Below are positions 8,261 to 17,426 of a stretch of DNA of 64,000 nucleotides, piece by piece (positions within the stretch are counted from its first letter, which is position 1; every line of letters starts with the position of its first letter). The position numbers and the translations under genes are program-made. Source of the DNA: Vibrio sinaloensis DSM 21326. GTDB taxonomy: Bacteria; Pseudomonadota; Gammaproteobacteria; Enterobacterales; Vibrionaceae. A model generated the notes under the pieces. That model ran no database searches, was not told the DNA's origin, and saw nothing but the letters and a program-made list of their open reading frames with translations. The stretch covers positions 1 to 64,000 of the forward strand of contig NZ_AEVT01000093.1 of assembly GCF_000189275.1 (NCBI RefSeq). Direction: 5' to 3'.

Positions 8261-9460
8261 ATGTCTTCTATTCCAGTAACCATACTGCATGGTTTTCTTG
8301 GCTCGGGTAAAACGACTCTGCTACGCAAAATACTGCAGCAAGCCAGCGTTCAGAAGATGGCACCTTCAGTTATTGTTAATGACATGAGTGAGTTAGATGT
8401 CGATGGAGTGCTCATTGCCAATACTGATGCTGTTCATAAAGAGCAGGGCAATTTTGTTACTGTCAGTGGCGAGAGCATCAGTAGTCCGAGCGGTATCAAG
8501 CAACTTGACCAGTCATTGAAATCCTTATGTCTTGAGCAAACACCAAGCTGGATCGTCATCGAAACATCAGGTAGCAGTCACCCTCTGCCTTTGGTCGAGT
8601 ACTTTAAACATCGCCATGAATATGCGCTGAAAGATGTCATTACCTTGGTAGATGCAATTTGGTTAGATAAAGACTACCGCAAAGGGACGCAGCTTATTCC
8701 AAAATGGCAGGAGAATATGCAGCGCGGTATTCGAGGGATCGAGAACTTACTGGTTGAACAAATCATGTTTTCTAACCGAGTACTGCTGACGAAAACCGAG
8801 AATATGGATGATCACACCGTGCAGACCATCGCGCAAGCGCTCCATCCGCTTAATGTTTACGCTGAAATCGTCAAAACATCTTGGGGTAATCTCGACATCA
8901 AGGCGCTTAATGGAGCACAAAACTATAACTTCTTCTTGGTCGAGCAATTGACTGCGGAATTAAGAGCAGCGGTAAATGACCCTCTTAATTTAGTCGGTAA
9001 GAAAGGGCAGAACTTGGTTGCGAAGGTGATTGAAGATGACCGACCTTTTCATCCTCAGCGCTTGTGGGATACCTGTCATGCCTATTTAACCAAAGGGGTA
9101 TTTCGCAGTAAGGGCTTTTTCTGGTTTCCGACTCGTGATGATGTTGCCTTGCTTTGGAGCCAAGCCAATGGAAACGTCGGCCTCGAAATTACAGGTTTTT
9201 GGCGAGCTTCGGTGATCAATGATGAAACACAGAATTTTACTGCTGAGCATATCCAGATACTGCAAGACAAAATTGACAGTGTAGAGAGCCGTTTTGGTGA
9301 TCGACGCTGCCGGTTGACTGTCATCGGTCAAGTGAATGAGGTTGACCATTTTATTACGGCCCTGAAATCTTGCTTTCTCAGTGATAGTGAGCTTGAGCTG
9401 TGGAGAAACGGCGCAGAGTTTCAGGACCCATGGCCTAAAAACATCGCTAAATTGAAGTAA
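8261..9460 (+). CDS. CobW/ZigA-like GTP-binding metallochaperone (SxSS variant)
   Basis: A 399-residue COG0523 GTPase. G1 Walker A GFLGSGKTTLL at residues 11-21, a base-recognition TKTE motif near 175, and a C-terminal CobW_C region with GFFWFPTR and the ending ELWRNGAEFQDPWPKN, characteristic of the ZigA/ZagA branch. Members move metal, mostly zinc, into client proteins under metal shortage. The internal CxCC metal-binding motif that follows the first domain in most members is here GESISS (residues 70-75), both ends Ser instead of Cys. It follows a probable Zur box, so it is likely expressed under zinc starvation. The client is unknown; no zinc paralogue gene is adjacent. Confidence 0.85.
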   Translation: MSSIPVTILHGFLGSGKTTLLRKILQQASVQKMAPSVIVNDMSELDVDGVLIANTDAVHKEQGNFVTVSGESISSPSGIKQLDQSLKSLCLEQTPSWIVIETSGSSHPLPLVEYFKHRHEYALKDVITLVDAIWLDKDYRKGTQLIPKWQENMQRGIRGIENLLVEQIMFSNRVLLTKTENMDDHTVQTIAQALHPLNVYAEIVKTSWGNLDIKALNGAQNYNFFLVEQLTAELRAAVNDPLNLVGKKGQNLVAKVIEDDRPFHPQRLWDTCHAYLTKGVFRSKGFFWFPTRDDVALLWSQANGNVGLEITGFWRASVINDETQNFTAEHIQILQDKIDSVESRFGDRRCRLTVIGQVNEVDHFITALKSCFLSDSELELWRNGAEFQDPWPKNIAKLK

Positions 9461-9488
9461 GTGTTTATAAAGAGCGAAAGACAAGAGA

Positions 9489-10376
9489 TTACATCGCCAT
9501 GTACTGGGCTAAAAAGTCGTACACTAAACGCACGCGTTTGTTGGTGTGCAACTCTCGATGACAAACAAGCCAAGCATCTAGCTCGAAAGGTTCAAAATGT
9601 GCTTTGAATGCGATGCGTAAATCTGGGTTGTGATGCGCGATGTGCTCAGGTAATAGGATTAGCGATCGCGTGTGTTGCGCCAATTGCCACTGCACTAATT
9701 GATTGTTGCAGACCAAAGTGAAGGGGTTGTGTTTGAGGTCCCAACCTGAATGCTTAAGATGTTGTCTTAGGTACTCTTCATGGTCAAACCCGATGATGGA
9801 AAGCTTGGCGACTTCATTGGGAGATTTGTCTTCGAAGCTCTTGATTAAATCTTTATGCCCGTAGAGATAAACGGTTTCGTGACCTATTTTTCTAGCAATA
9901 AGATCTAAGTCGGTTGGCCGCTTGTAGCGCATGGCAATATCCGCTTCTCGACGTTTTAAATCGCTGACTTGATTAGAGACGATCAGCTCGATATCAATGT
10001 GCGGTGCATACTCTTTGAGTCGGGTAATCAAAGGAGGGAAGCGGAAAAACGCGTCAAGTTCAGTTAACGAGATGCTTACTTTGCCGGCAATACTCTCATC
10101 TTGCCCCAGCGCAGTCAGTAGCATTTGATTGGCCGATTCGGCCATTTGAGTCACATGTTGGTAGAGCTTTTGACCGCTGTCAGTGAGAACCAACTTTTTG
10201 CCCACTCGTTCGAACAGAGTGAGCTTGAGCTCTTGTTCAAATGCGGCAATTTGGCGACCTAACGTCGGTTGGCTCATGTTTAAGGCTCGACCTGCTGCGG
10301 AGAATGAGCCTTCCTCTGCGACAACTAAAAACGCTCTCGCTCGGTTCCAATCAAATCCAATGTGTTTCCATTCCAT
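9489..10376 (-). CDS. LysR family transcriptional regulator
   Basis: A 295-residue LysR regulator: HTH in residues 10-60 (ARAFLVVAEEGSFSAAGRAL, NMSQPTLGRQIAAFEQEL), effector domain from about 90 to 290. Convergent with the CobW gene, which ends 28 bases away, and divergent from the NAD-binding protein gene with 111 bases between. It probably controls that neighbour or itself; a palindrome ATTCAATTTTGAAT sits 16 bases upstream of its start. Ligand unknown. Confidence 0.85.
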   Translation of the reverse strand: MEWKHIGFDWNRARAFLVVAEEGSFSAAGRALNMSQPTLGRQIAAFEQELKLTLFERVGKKLVLTDSGQKLYQHVTQMAESANQMLLTALGQDESIAGKVSISLTELDAFFRFPPLITRLKEYAPHIDIELIVSNQVSDLKRREADIAMRYKRPTDLDLIARKIGHETVYLYGHKDLIKSFEDKSPNEVAKLSIIGFDHEEYLRQHLKHSGWDLKHNPFTLVCNNQLVQWQLAQHTRSLILLPEHIAHHNPDLRIAFKAHFEPFELDAWLVCHRELHTNKRVRLVYDFLAQYMAM

Positions 10377-10391
10377 AGCCCAACCTCATAT

Positions 10392-10405
10392 ATTCAATTT
10401 TGAAT
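10392..10405. promoter_or_regulatory. Palindrome in the LysR/NAD-binding divergent promoter
   Basis: ATTCAA-TT-TTGAAT, a perfect 14-bp palindrome 16 bases upstream of the LysR start. A candidate autoregulatory or divergent-control site; binding is inferred. Confidence 0.4.
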
Positions 10406-10487
10406 GATTGTTATACATTATTGGTGGATTTCCAAACGATTATGAACTGATAAGCTAATGGTAAGTGATAGCCGTAAGGGATTGAGA

Positions 10488-11207
10488 ATGAAAATATTGG
10501 TATTAGGAGCCACCGGAGCAACCGGGAGGCTGGTTGTTCGCCAACTGCTCGAAGCGAATCACCAAGTGGTTGCTTTAGTAAGGGATATCAAAGTATTAGC
10601 AGAGCATTCCGATTTAACTCAGTATCAAACAACAGCACTTGATATGCCTAATCAGCAGCTAGAAATGATCGTGGCTGAGTGCCAAGCATGTATCTGCTGT
10701 CTAGGCCACAACTTTACGTTGCAAGGTGTCTACGGCGCACCACGTTTGCTGGTTCGAGACAGCATCATGCGCGTTATTTCTGTGATCTCTCCTCAGCGAA
10801 GCGAGCCGTTTAAGCTCGCATTAATGGGCTCAACAGGGGTGAGAAACCGTGCAATTAATGAATCCGTGTCTCGGCAGGAGATATGGTTATCGCGCTTGCT
10901 GAGGGTGTTACTTCCGCCGCACCGTGACAATGAAAAAGCGGCTGAGCTGTTGAGCCGCAGTCGCAAACTGAGCACCTTGTTAGAGTGGGTAATCTTACGC
11001 CCTGACACGCTGATCGACCGAGCTGAAGTAAGCTCGTATCAGTGGCACAGTAGCCCGACACGCAGCGCGTTGTTTGATGCAGGAGAAACCAGTCGAATTA
11101 ATGTTGCCAATGCGTTATCGCGTTTAGTGACCGATTCGCAGCTTTGGCTGGATTGGCGCGGGCAAATGCCCGTCATTTACAATGTACAAGCAAACGAGCA
11201 AGCCTAA
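10488..11207 (+). CDS. NAD(P)-binding NmrA/SDR-like protein
   Basis: A 239-residue Rossmann protein with the glycine-rich NAD(P) motif GATGATGRLV at residues 7-16 and an atypical SDR character (AIMMRVISV..., MGSTGVRN in place of the usual active-site YxxxK). These proteins are oxidoreductase-like or sugar/flavin reductase-like; the substrate is not evident. I use the ATG at 10488 because AAGGG sits 7 bases upstream; an upstream ATG at 10458 adds ten residues with no ribosome site. Divergent from the LysR regulator at 9489. Confidence 0.75.
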   Translation: MKILVLGATGATGRLVVRQLLEANHQVVALVRDIKVLAEHSDLTQYQTTALDMPNQQLEMIVAECQACICCLGHNFTLQGVYGAPRLLVRDSIMRVISVISPQRSEPFKLALMGSTGVRNRAINESVSRQEIWLSRLLRVLLPPHRDNEKAAELLSRSRKLSTLLEWVILRPDTLIDRAEVSSYQWHSSPTRSALFDAGETSRINVANALSRLVTDSQLWLDWRGQMPVIYNVQANEQA

Positions 11208-11210
11208 AAT

Positions 11211-11238
11211 CAAAGAGCCCCAGTAAGTGACTGGGGCT
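11211..11238 (-). terminator. Terminator between NAD-binding gene and 8-oxoguanine deaminase gene
   Basis: 9-bp stem AGCCCCAGT (11216-11224) / ACTGGGGCT (11230-11238) with a 5-base loop, followed on the minus strand by CTTTGATTTT. It sits just after the deaminase stop codon and probably serves both converging genes. Confidence 0.6.
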
Positions 11239-11245
11239 ATATGGC

Positions 11246-12607
11246 TTATTCTCCTAACGCTTTACGTGCCAGCCTTGAGGCCGCCGCTTTATGGCGTTCC
11301 ATCAATTGATGAATATCGACGCCAATCACTTCACTGTTTATCACTCGCCAGTGACCTGCAACCATCACGCGGTCAGCTTGTTGAGCGCCACATAATAGGA
11401 GTGCAGCAAGAGGGTCGTGACTGCCAGAGAAACGGATATCATCGAGTTTGAACATCGCAATATCGGCCTGTTTACTCACGCTAAGCTCACCAATATCATT
11501 ACGCCCCATCGCTTGAGCTGAGCCTTTGGTCGCCCAACGCAGCGCATCAAAATGGGATACGTTTGCAGAGCCATATTGTAGACGCTGTAAGTACATCGCC
11601 ATACGTACTTCGGCAATCATATTGGAGCCATCGTTTGAGGCTGAGCCATCAACCCCTAGGCCGACTTTCACGCCAGCGGCTTCTAGGTCATTGTTTTTAC
11701 AAATCCCCGAAGCAAGCATCATGTTCGATGTTGGGCAGTGGCTAATGCCTACCCCTGCTTGGCCTAGCCTGCGGATCTCGTCATTATTGAAATGAATACC
11801 ATGAGCCAGCCAAGTTTTGTCATTGAGCCAGCCGACGTCTTCGAGATAGTCGACCGGGCGCATGCCAAATTGCTCAACACAGAAATCTTCCTCATCTAAC
11901 GTTTCGCACAAATGCGTGTGCATCATGACGTTCTCTTGCTTGGCGATGTGGGCAGTTTCTTTCATCAAATCTGTCGTGACAGAGAAGGGGGAGCACGGCG
12001 CGAGCGCGATTTGGGTCATTGCCCCTTCCTGTTGCTGGTGGTATTGGCGAATCAAACGGTAACTGTCATCGACAATCGCTTGCTCGGTTTGAATGGTATG
12101 CTGCGGTGGTAAGCCACCGTCTTCTTCACCTAGACTCATTGAACCACGAGTAAAGATGGCTCTAACGCCAAGCTTTTGCGCCGCTTCAACCTGCAAGTCT
12201 ATCGCGTGTTCTAAACCGTTTGGCAGCAAGTAGTGATGATCGGAAGCAGTGGTACAGCCAGACAGCATCAACTCGACTAAGGCAAGCTCGGTTGCGACAC
12301 TCATCATTTCTTCATCTAGATTTGCCCAGACGGGGTACAGGCTTTTGAGCCAATGAAACAGTTCTTTGTTCAACGCGTCAGGGTATGCGCGCGTTAAGGT
12401 TTGATAAAAATGGTGATGGGCGTTAACCAGCCCTGGAGTGACGACATGCCGAGAGGCATCAACCACATAATCAATTTGGTGGGACGGCGTCCCATGTTTT
12501 GCGATAAGTTCGACAACTTTGTTTCCCTGAACCACGAGACCACCTTGGGCGTCATGCGTGTTTCCGGTATAAATTGCCAGTGGATTCTTAATCCAGATGG
12601 TTTCCAT
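11246..12607 (-). CDS. 8-oxoguanine deaminase
   Basis: A 453-residue amidohydrolase that converts 8-oxoguanine to urate and ammonia. Zinc and catalytic motifs of the cytosine/guanine deaminase-like group are visible: NAHHHFYQTLTRA (about 63-75, metal His), HTHLCETLDEE (about 230), AHGIHFNNDEI (about 265) and GVDGSASND (metal Asp, about 318). The sequence pattern is that of the Pseudomonas Pa0142-type enzymes, not of guanine deaminase, of which a separate gene is present at 39837. Its product urate is the substrate of PuuD, so the placement in this island is logical. It is on the same strand as the permeases and uraH upstream and is perhaps the last gene of that group. Confidence 0.85.
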   Translation of the reverse strand: METIWIKNPLAIYTGNTHDAQGGLVVQGNKVVELIAKHGTPSHQIDYVVDASRHVVTPGLVNAHHHFYQTLTRAYPDALNKELFHWLKSLYPVWANLDEEMMSVATELALVELMLSGCTTASDHHYLLPNGLEHAIDLQVEAAQKLGVRAIFTRGSMSLGEEDGGLPPQHTIQTEQAIVDDSYRLIRQYHQQQEGAMTQIALAPCSPFSVTTDLMKETAHIAKQENVMMHTHLCETLDEEDFCVEQFGMRPVDYLEDVGWLNDKTWLAHGIHFNNDEIRRLGQAGVGISHCPTSNMMLASGICKNNDLEAAGVKVGLGVDGSASNDGSNMIAEVRMAMYLQRLQYGSANVSHFDALRWATKGSAQAMGRNDIGELSVSKQADIAMFKLDDIRFSGSHDPLAALLLCGAQQADRVMVAGHWRVINSEVIGVDIHQLMERHKAAASRLARKALGE

Positions 12608-12764
12608 TCATAATAGTCCTTAGCCATCTCAGCCATTTCAGGGGAGAGGGTCTTAAACGATTTAGTGACAGTGAAGCTAGTAATTACTAGCGGTGTTGTT
12701 GAGCTCAGATTGAATCTAGTGAGCTTAGGTCTCCTTTTGGTGCCTTTGTTGTGATTAGGCGAGC

Positions 12765-14171
12765 TTATTCATTGGTCTTTGCTTCAAGTTTACTTTCTAC
12801 CACTTGTGGCGCTTCATCATCGGATTTTCGGATGATTTTTTCTTCGACTTGAACCTTACTTTCCGTTAATGCTTCACGCACTTCTTTGTTGGATGACTTG
12901 GGAAGAAGCTGGTGAAGAAGTACGGTGACTATTGTTCCGGTGGTAATGCCAGAGTGCAGGAAGTTAGCGATATCATGTGGCAGGTGTTGCAGTAAGCGAG
13001 GCTCAAAAGTCACAGCTAAACCTGATGCCAAACCGACACAGATAACCAATGCATTGCGTTTGGTGTCTGCGGCCATGATTAGCATACGTATACCCGCGTA
13101 GGCAATCATGCCAAACATAACAAAGCCCACACCACCGAGAACGGGCTTCGGAATGGTGACGGCTACGGCTGCCAGTTTAGGAAACAGACCCGCTAAAATC
13201 AGTAGACCGCCTGTCGCGGCGACGACATATCGACTTGCAACACCAGTAATGCCCACGATACCAACGTTTTGGCTGAACGAAGCCAACGGCATCGCGGTAA
13301 GAATGGAAGAAAGCGTGCTACCTAAGCCATCACCAAGCAGACCGCGTTGCAGATCCTTACCAGAGATTTGTTTATTACAGTTGTTCGCCAGTGCCATAAA
13401 GTCACCGGTAGCTTCAGCTATCACAACAATGTAAACCAAACTCATGCTCACAATCGCACTGGCTTGAAAGCTTAAGCCATATTTTAGAAGCTCTGGTCCA
13501 CCAACCCAAGAGGCCGATGCAATGTCGTTCAGGTTCACCATACCGAGAGACAGCGCGACGATATAACCGCCTGCCAGACCAATCACGATGGCAGAGGCAG
13601 CAACCGCCCCTTTACAGTAAACTGATACCGCAACCACGATGCCGAGTGAAACAATGGCTAAGAAAAGTTTCGGCAGAGTGGCGAAGTTTTCACTCGCTGC
13701 AGGCGCATCACCGACCCAGTTCATAGCCACAGGCAAGATGGTTAAGCCGATTAACGTCACCACAACGCCGCTCACCACGGTTGGAAACAGCTTGCGGACT
13801 TTGTCCATATAAAAGCTAGCGACAATCACCACTAAAGAGCCAACTAAAGCCGAGCCCATAATGCTCGCAATCCCCCCTTCGCGGCCAATCGCGATAGCCA
13901 CACCTAAGAAGGCAAAACTTGACCCCATAACAACAGGTAAACGAATACCAATAGGGCCGACACCAATACATTGCGCCATGGTGACGATACCGGATGCGAG
14001 TAAGGCGGCGTTAATTAGCGAGACAATCTCTTCATTAGGTAGCCCGATGGATGCGCCAACAATGAGTGGGACGGCGACAATGCCACCAATCGATGCCAGC
14101 ATGTGTTGCAATGCCAGCAGCAGTGTCATGCCGTGTGGTGGTTTTTGGTTGAGTGTATACAGAAGTTTCAT
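12765..14171 (-). CDS. NCS2-family purine permease (urate/xanthine type)
   Basis: A 468-residue inner membrane permease of the nucleobase:cation symporter-2 (NAT) family with about 12-14 membrane segments and a 50-residue charged cytoplasmic tail (LPKSSNKEVREALTESK...). NAT signature: ASFSQNVGIVGITGVASRYVV near residues 295-315 and EATGDFMALANNC near 245-257. The QNVG and EATGD spelling is that of the urate-transporting (UacT/PucK-like) branch rather than of uracil permeases; xanthine transport is an alternative. It lies within the minus-strand purine group, 157 bases upstream of the 8-oxoguanine deaminase gene and downstream of the AzgA-type permease. Confidence 0.82.
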   Translation of the reverse strand: MKLLYTLNQKPPHGMTLLLALQHMLASIGGIVAVPLIVGASIGLPNEEIVSLINAALLASGIVTMAQCIGVGPIGIRLPVVMGSSFAFLGVAIAIGREGGIASIMGSALVGSLVVIVASFYMDKVRKLFPTVVSGVVVTLIGLTILPVAMNWVGDAPAASENFATLPKLFLAIVSLGIVVAVSVYCKGAVAASAIVIGLAGGYIVALSLGMVNLNDIASASWVGGPELLKYGLSFQASAIVSMSLVYIVVIAEATGDFMALANNCNKQISGKDLQRGLLGDGLGSTLSSILTAMPLASFSQNVGIVGITGVASRYVVAATGGLLILAGLFPKLAAVAVTIPKPVLGGVGFVMFGMIAYAGIRMLIMAADTKRNALVICVGLASGLAVTFEPRLLQHLPHDIANFLHSGITTGTIVTVLLHQLLPKSSNKEVREALTESKVQVEEKIIRKSDDEAPQVVESKLEAKTNE

Positions 14172-14322
14172 TGGTTATACCTCAGAGAGAGTCCATGTTT
14201 CTCTCGTAGATTGGACAACTGACTTCTACTAACTGCGTAGGGTCACGAATTTTTCGTATAGCAAGCTAGCCCGAACGATTGCTCAGGCTAGATTTTGAAG
14301 TCGTTATTAGGACTAAGTCGCC

Positions 14323-15663
14323 TTAGATGTAGATAAGCTTAGCGACGAAGACTACCGTCAGGATGTACATTGAGATTGAGACATCCTTAGTTTTTCCGGT
14401 CGCAACTTTTAACACTGTGTAAGTGATAAAGCCGAGTGCAATGCCGTTAGCGATAGAGAAAGTGAGCGGCATCATCAGCGCGGTAATCGCAGCCGGAGCG
14501 CCATTGGTAAAGTCTTTCCAATCAACATGCTGCATGCTGCTCATCATTACGAATGCGACGTAGATAAGAGCACCTGCAGTGGCATACGCTGGGATCATAC
14601 CGGCCAAAGGTGAAAGGAAAATAGCGGCTAGGAATAGGGCAGCGACGACAATGGCAGACAGGCCTGTACGAGCACCAGCGGCTACGCCAGCGGCACTTTC
14701 TACGTAGCTGGTGACTGGCGGACAACCGACGCAAGCCCCTGCGACACTAGAGATAGAATCCGCTTTTAACGCCTTGCTAAGCCCCTCTATTTTGCCTGTT
14801 TCTTTGTTTACTAGATGCGCTCGTTCTGCAACGCCCATAAGTGTGCCCGCAGTGTCGAACATATTGACGAACAAGAAAGCTAAGATCACGCTAATCATCG
14901 AAATGTTAAACGCGCCAGAGATGTCCATGGCCAAGAAAGTAGGTGCAATACTTGGCGGCGCTGCAAAGAAGCCATTGTATTGAACGAGACCTAACATCAT
15001 ACCAATAACGGTGACGCTTAAAATACCGATCAGTACTGCGCCGAACACTTTGCGCTCGCTCAGTACCGCAATGATTAAGAAAGCGATTGCCGCCAGCATG
15101 GCATCGGGTTTCGTGAAATCACCAAGCGAAACCAAAGTCGCTGGGTTTTCTACAACGATACCCGCGGTTTTCAGACCGATAAGCCCAAGAAACAGACCGA
15201 CACCAGCGGTCATGGAAAAGCGTAAACTTTCCGGAATACTCTCAATGATCCATTGGCGAATCTTATAGAAGCTCATTCCGACAAACAGGATACCAGAGAG
15301 GAATACGGCCCCGAGTGCAACTTCCCAGCTGTAGCCCATTTCACTGACCACAGTAAATGAGAAGAAGGCGTTAAGGCCCATTCCCGGAGCTAGGCCTACA
15401 GGCCAGTTAGCAAATAACCCCATTAACAAACAACCAATGGCTGCGCCAATACAAGTTGCAACGAATACCGCGCCAGAATCCATCCCCGACGCAGCCATGA
15501 TTTGAGGGTTAACGAATATGATGTAGGCCATGGTGGCAAACGTCGTTATTCCGCCAATCATTTCATTTTTTACACTGGTTCCATGTGCTTTCAATTTGAA
15601 GAAGCGCTCAAGAAAACCACCCGATTGTTGCTCATTAAGCACTTCCGCTTTGCTTTCATTCAT
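14323..15663 (-). CDS. AzgA-type guanine/hypoxanthine permease
   Basis: A 446-residue NCS2-family inner membrane protein of the AzgA/GhxP branch (adenine/guanine/hypoxanthine proton symporters). The pattern GITTFATMAYIIFVNP (about 40-55), GMGLNAFFSFTVV (about 93-105), FDTAGTLMGVAERA (about 270) and VAGACVGCPPVTSYVESAAGVA (about 305) is diagnostic. I chose the ATG at 15663 because AAAGGA lies 9 bases before it; the frame is open for another 26 codons upstream without a ribosome site. Downstream of uraH (137 bases) on the same strand, upstream of the urate/xanthine permease (151 bases). Confidence 0.83.
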   Translation of the reverse strand: MNESKAEVLNEQQSGGFLERFFKLKAHGTSVKNEMIGGITTFATMAYIIFVNPQIMAASGMDSGAVFVATCIGAAIGCLLMGLFANWPVGLAPGMGLNAFFSFTVVSEMGYSWEVALGAVFLSGILFVGMSFYKIRQWIIESIPESLRFSMTAGVGLFLGLIGLKTAGIVVENPATLVSLGDFTKPDAMLAAIAFLIIAVLSERKVFGAVLIGILSVTVIGMMLGLVQYNGFFAAPPSIAPTFLAMDISGAFNISMISVILAFLFVNMFDTAGTLMGVAERAHLVNKETGKIEGLSKALKADSISSVAGACVGCPPVTSYVESAAGVAAGARTGLSAIVVAALFLAAIFLSPLAGMIPAYATAGALIYVAFVMMSSMQHVDWKDFTNGAPAAITALMMPLTFSIANGIALGFITYTVLKVATGKTKDVSISMYILTVVFVAKLIYI

Positions 15664-15799
15664 GTCAGCAAGTCCTTTAGTCATGTTTTGCTTAAATTGA
15701 ATACTGCTTTTGGCTCGATTTAGGCGTGCAAAAGCCCGCAAGAGCCATTCAATTCTCCTGATACATTTCGCTGTTGGTTTATTAGATTGTTATTGGTTG

Positions 15800-16153
15800 C
15801 TAGCTTCCGCGATACGTCGAGAAACTGTATGGCGAGACCAAAAGAGGGACATGATAATGTGCGCCTTCCTCTCCAAGCCCAAATCGAATCACAACGTCAT
15901 CGAGGAAAGGGGTTTCACCTAGATCGACATCTTGGTTCTCATAGTATTGCGCTACATGAAACACCAACTGATATTTCCCGACACTGAACTCAGCACCTTC
16001 TAGTACTGGTGCGTCAGTGCGTCCGTCAAAATTTGTCGACACGGATTTTAGTTTCGTTAGCACATCGCCTTCTACACGAAAAAGGTCTACCTGGATATTG
16101 GCACCGGGTACACCGTGCATTGTATCCAATACGTGTGTTGTTAGTTTTCCCAT
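15800..16153 (-). CDS. uraH: Hydroxyisourate hydrolase
   Basis: A 117-residue transthyretin-like enzyme (HIUase), hydrolysing 5-hydroxyisourate to OHCU, the second step of urate degradation. Family marks: KLTTHVLDT with the first active-site His, the central Arg-type strand DGRTDAP, and the diagnostic C-terminal YRGS. I place the start at the ATG at 16153 to match the family length; the frame remains open 33 codons farther, where no ribosome site is seen. It opens the minus-strand group (uraH, two permeases, 8-oxoguanine deaminase). A TTGTATACAA operator sits 47 bases upstream at 16201. Confidence 0.92.
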   Translation of the reverse strand: MGKLTTHVLDTMHGVPGANIQVDLFRVEGDVLTKLKSVSTNFDGRTDAPVLEGAEFSVGKYQLVFHVAQYYENQDVDLGETPFLDDVVIRFGLGEEGAHYHVPLLVSPYSFSTYRGS

Positions 16154-16200
16154 AACTCGATTTCGCGCCTTGCGCTCTCCTTCGCTCAAGTGTAATTCGA

Positions 16201-16252
16201 TTGTATACAAACTTATCGTTAGTTTGTTCGTTCTATCTATAGTTGTACACAA
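16201..16252. promoter_or_regulatory. Two GntR-type operator boxes upstream of uraH
   Basis: TTGTATACAA at 16201-16210 (perfect palindrome) and TTGTACACAA at 16243-16252 (one base different). They lie 47 and 89 bases upstream of the uraH start in the region shared with puuE. The motif matches FCD-subfamily GntR operators of the type TTGT-N2-ACAA. The proposed regulator is the GntR protein encoded at 46329. Confidence 0.72.
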
Positions 16253-16413
16253 AATATGCGGATAGTAAAGTCTGTTGTTATAAATTTGTTATTAATAAAT
16301 TTTGTTAAATTCACAGAATGTGAGCTCTGTTTTGGCCGTTTTTATTGAGTGATATTGTTAAGTGTTTGATTTTTGGTTATTAGTTCACGTTAAATTTCTT
16401 TAGTAACACAATC

Positions 16414-16443
16414 TTTACATTAAGATAATTTATTGTATACAAT
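16414..16443 (+). promoter_or_regulatory. puuE promoter overlapped by GntR-type operator
   Basis: TTTACA (16414-16419) and TACAAT (16438-16443) are 18 bases apart and form a fair promoter. ATTGTATACAAT (16432-16443), a perfect 12-bp palindrome containing the TTGTATACAA box, lies over the -10 region, so a bound repressor would block transcription of the puuE operon. The ATG of puuE is at 16502. Confidence 0.7.
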
Positions 16444-16501
16444 GAATGCATGAGGTTTTAAAGGACACGACTGAAAGTGTTTTGATTTTAAGGAGAGCCG
16501 A

Positions 16502-17425
16502 ATGGATAAGGATTATTCACGAGACCTGATTGGCTATGGAGCAAACCCTCCTAACCCTAATTGGCCGGGAGGTGCTCGCATCGCCGTGTCATTTGTATTG
16601 AATTATGAAGAGGGTGGCGAACGCTGCCTGCTGCACGGGGATGATGAGTCCGAAGCCTTTCTTTCTGAGATCCCTGCCGCACAGCCAATTAAAGGCGAGC
16701 GACACATCAGTATCGAGTCGATTTACGAATATGGCAGCCGCGCGGGTGTATGGCGGGTTTTGAAACTGTTTGATGAGTATGAAATTCCGTTGACGGTATT
16801 TGCTGTCGCAATGGCTATCGAGCGTCACCCCGAGGTGGCTCAGGCGATGACTCAAGCAGGGCATGAAATCTGTAGTCACGGTTATCGCTGGATTGACTAT
16901 CAATACATGGATGAATCTCAAGAGCGCGACCATATGATGAAGGCGATTGAGATCATCAAGCAGATCACTGGTGAGAGGCCGCTTGGCTGGTATACCGGTC
17001 GTACTGGGCCTAATACCCGTAAGCTCGTTGCTGAAGAAGGTGGTTTCCTCTACGACTCTGATGCTTACGATGACGACTTACCTTATTGGCATACCGAGGC
17101 GGATCAGCCACAACTGGTTATTCCCTACACGCTGGATGTCAACGACATGCGCTTTGCCACTGTGCAGGGGTTTAACTCGGGTGAACAGTTCTACCAATAC
17201 CTAAAGGACACGTTTGACACTTTATACGCCGAGGGTGAGACCGCGCCTAAGATGATGTCGATTGGTCTCCATTGCCGCTTGATTGGCCGACCGGGACGTA
17301 TCGCTTCTCTCAAACGTTTTCTTGATTACGTAAAACAACACGACGATGTTTGGTTATGCCGCCGTGTTGATATCGCTCGTCATTGGCACGAGCACCACCC
17401 TTACACATCTAACCAGGAGAAATAA
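16502..17425 (+). CDS. puuE: Allantoinase PuuE (polysaccharide-deacetylase-like)
   Basis: A 307-residue enzyme that opens the hydantoin ring of allantoin to allantoate. It belongs to the NodB/polysaccharide deacetylase-like group, unrelated to the amidohydrolase allantoinase AllB. Family pattern: GYGANPPNPNWPGGARIAVSF at the start, NYEEGGERCLLHGD, EICSHGYRWIDYQ with a metal-site His, and GWYTGRTGPNTR (about 160-171). AAGGAGAG precedes the ATG. First gene of a tight plus-strand operon puuE-uraD-alc-allA-puuD with one base between it and uraD. Confidence 0.93.
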   Translation: MDKDYSRDLIGYGANPPNPNWPGGARIAVSFVLNYEEGGERCLLHGDDESEAFLSEIPAAQPIKGERHISIESIYEYGSRAGVWRVLKLFDEYEIPLTVFAVAMAIERHPEVAQAMTQAGHEICSHGYRWIDYQYMDESQERDHMMKAIEIIKQITGERPLGWYTGRTGPNTRKLVAEEGGFLYDSDAYDDDLPYWHTEADQPQLVIPYTLDVNDMRFATVQGFNSGEQFYQYLKDTFDTLYAEGETAPKMMSIGLHCRLIGRPGRIASLKRFLDYVKQHDDVWLCRRVDIARHWHEHHPYTSNQEK

Positions 17426-17426
17426 C

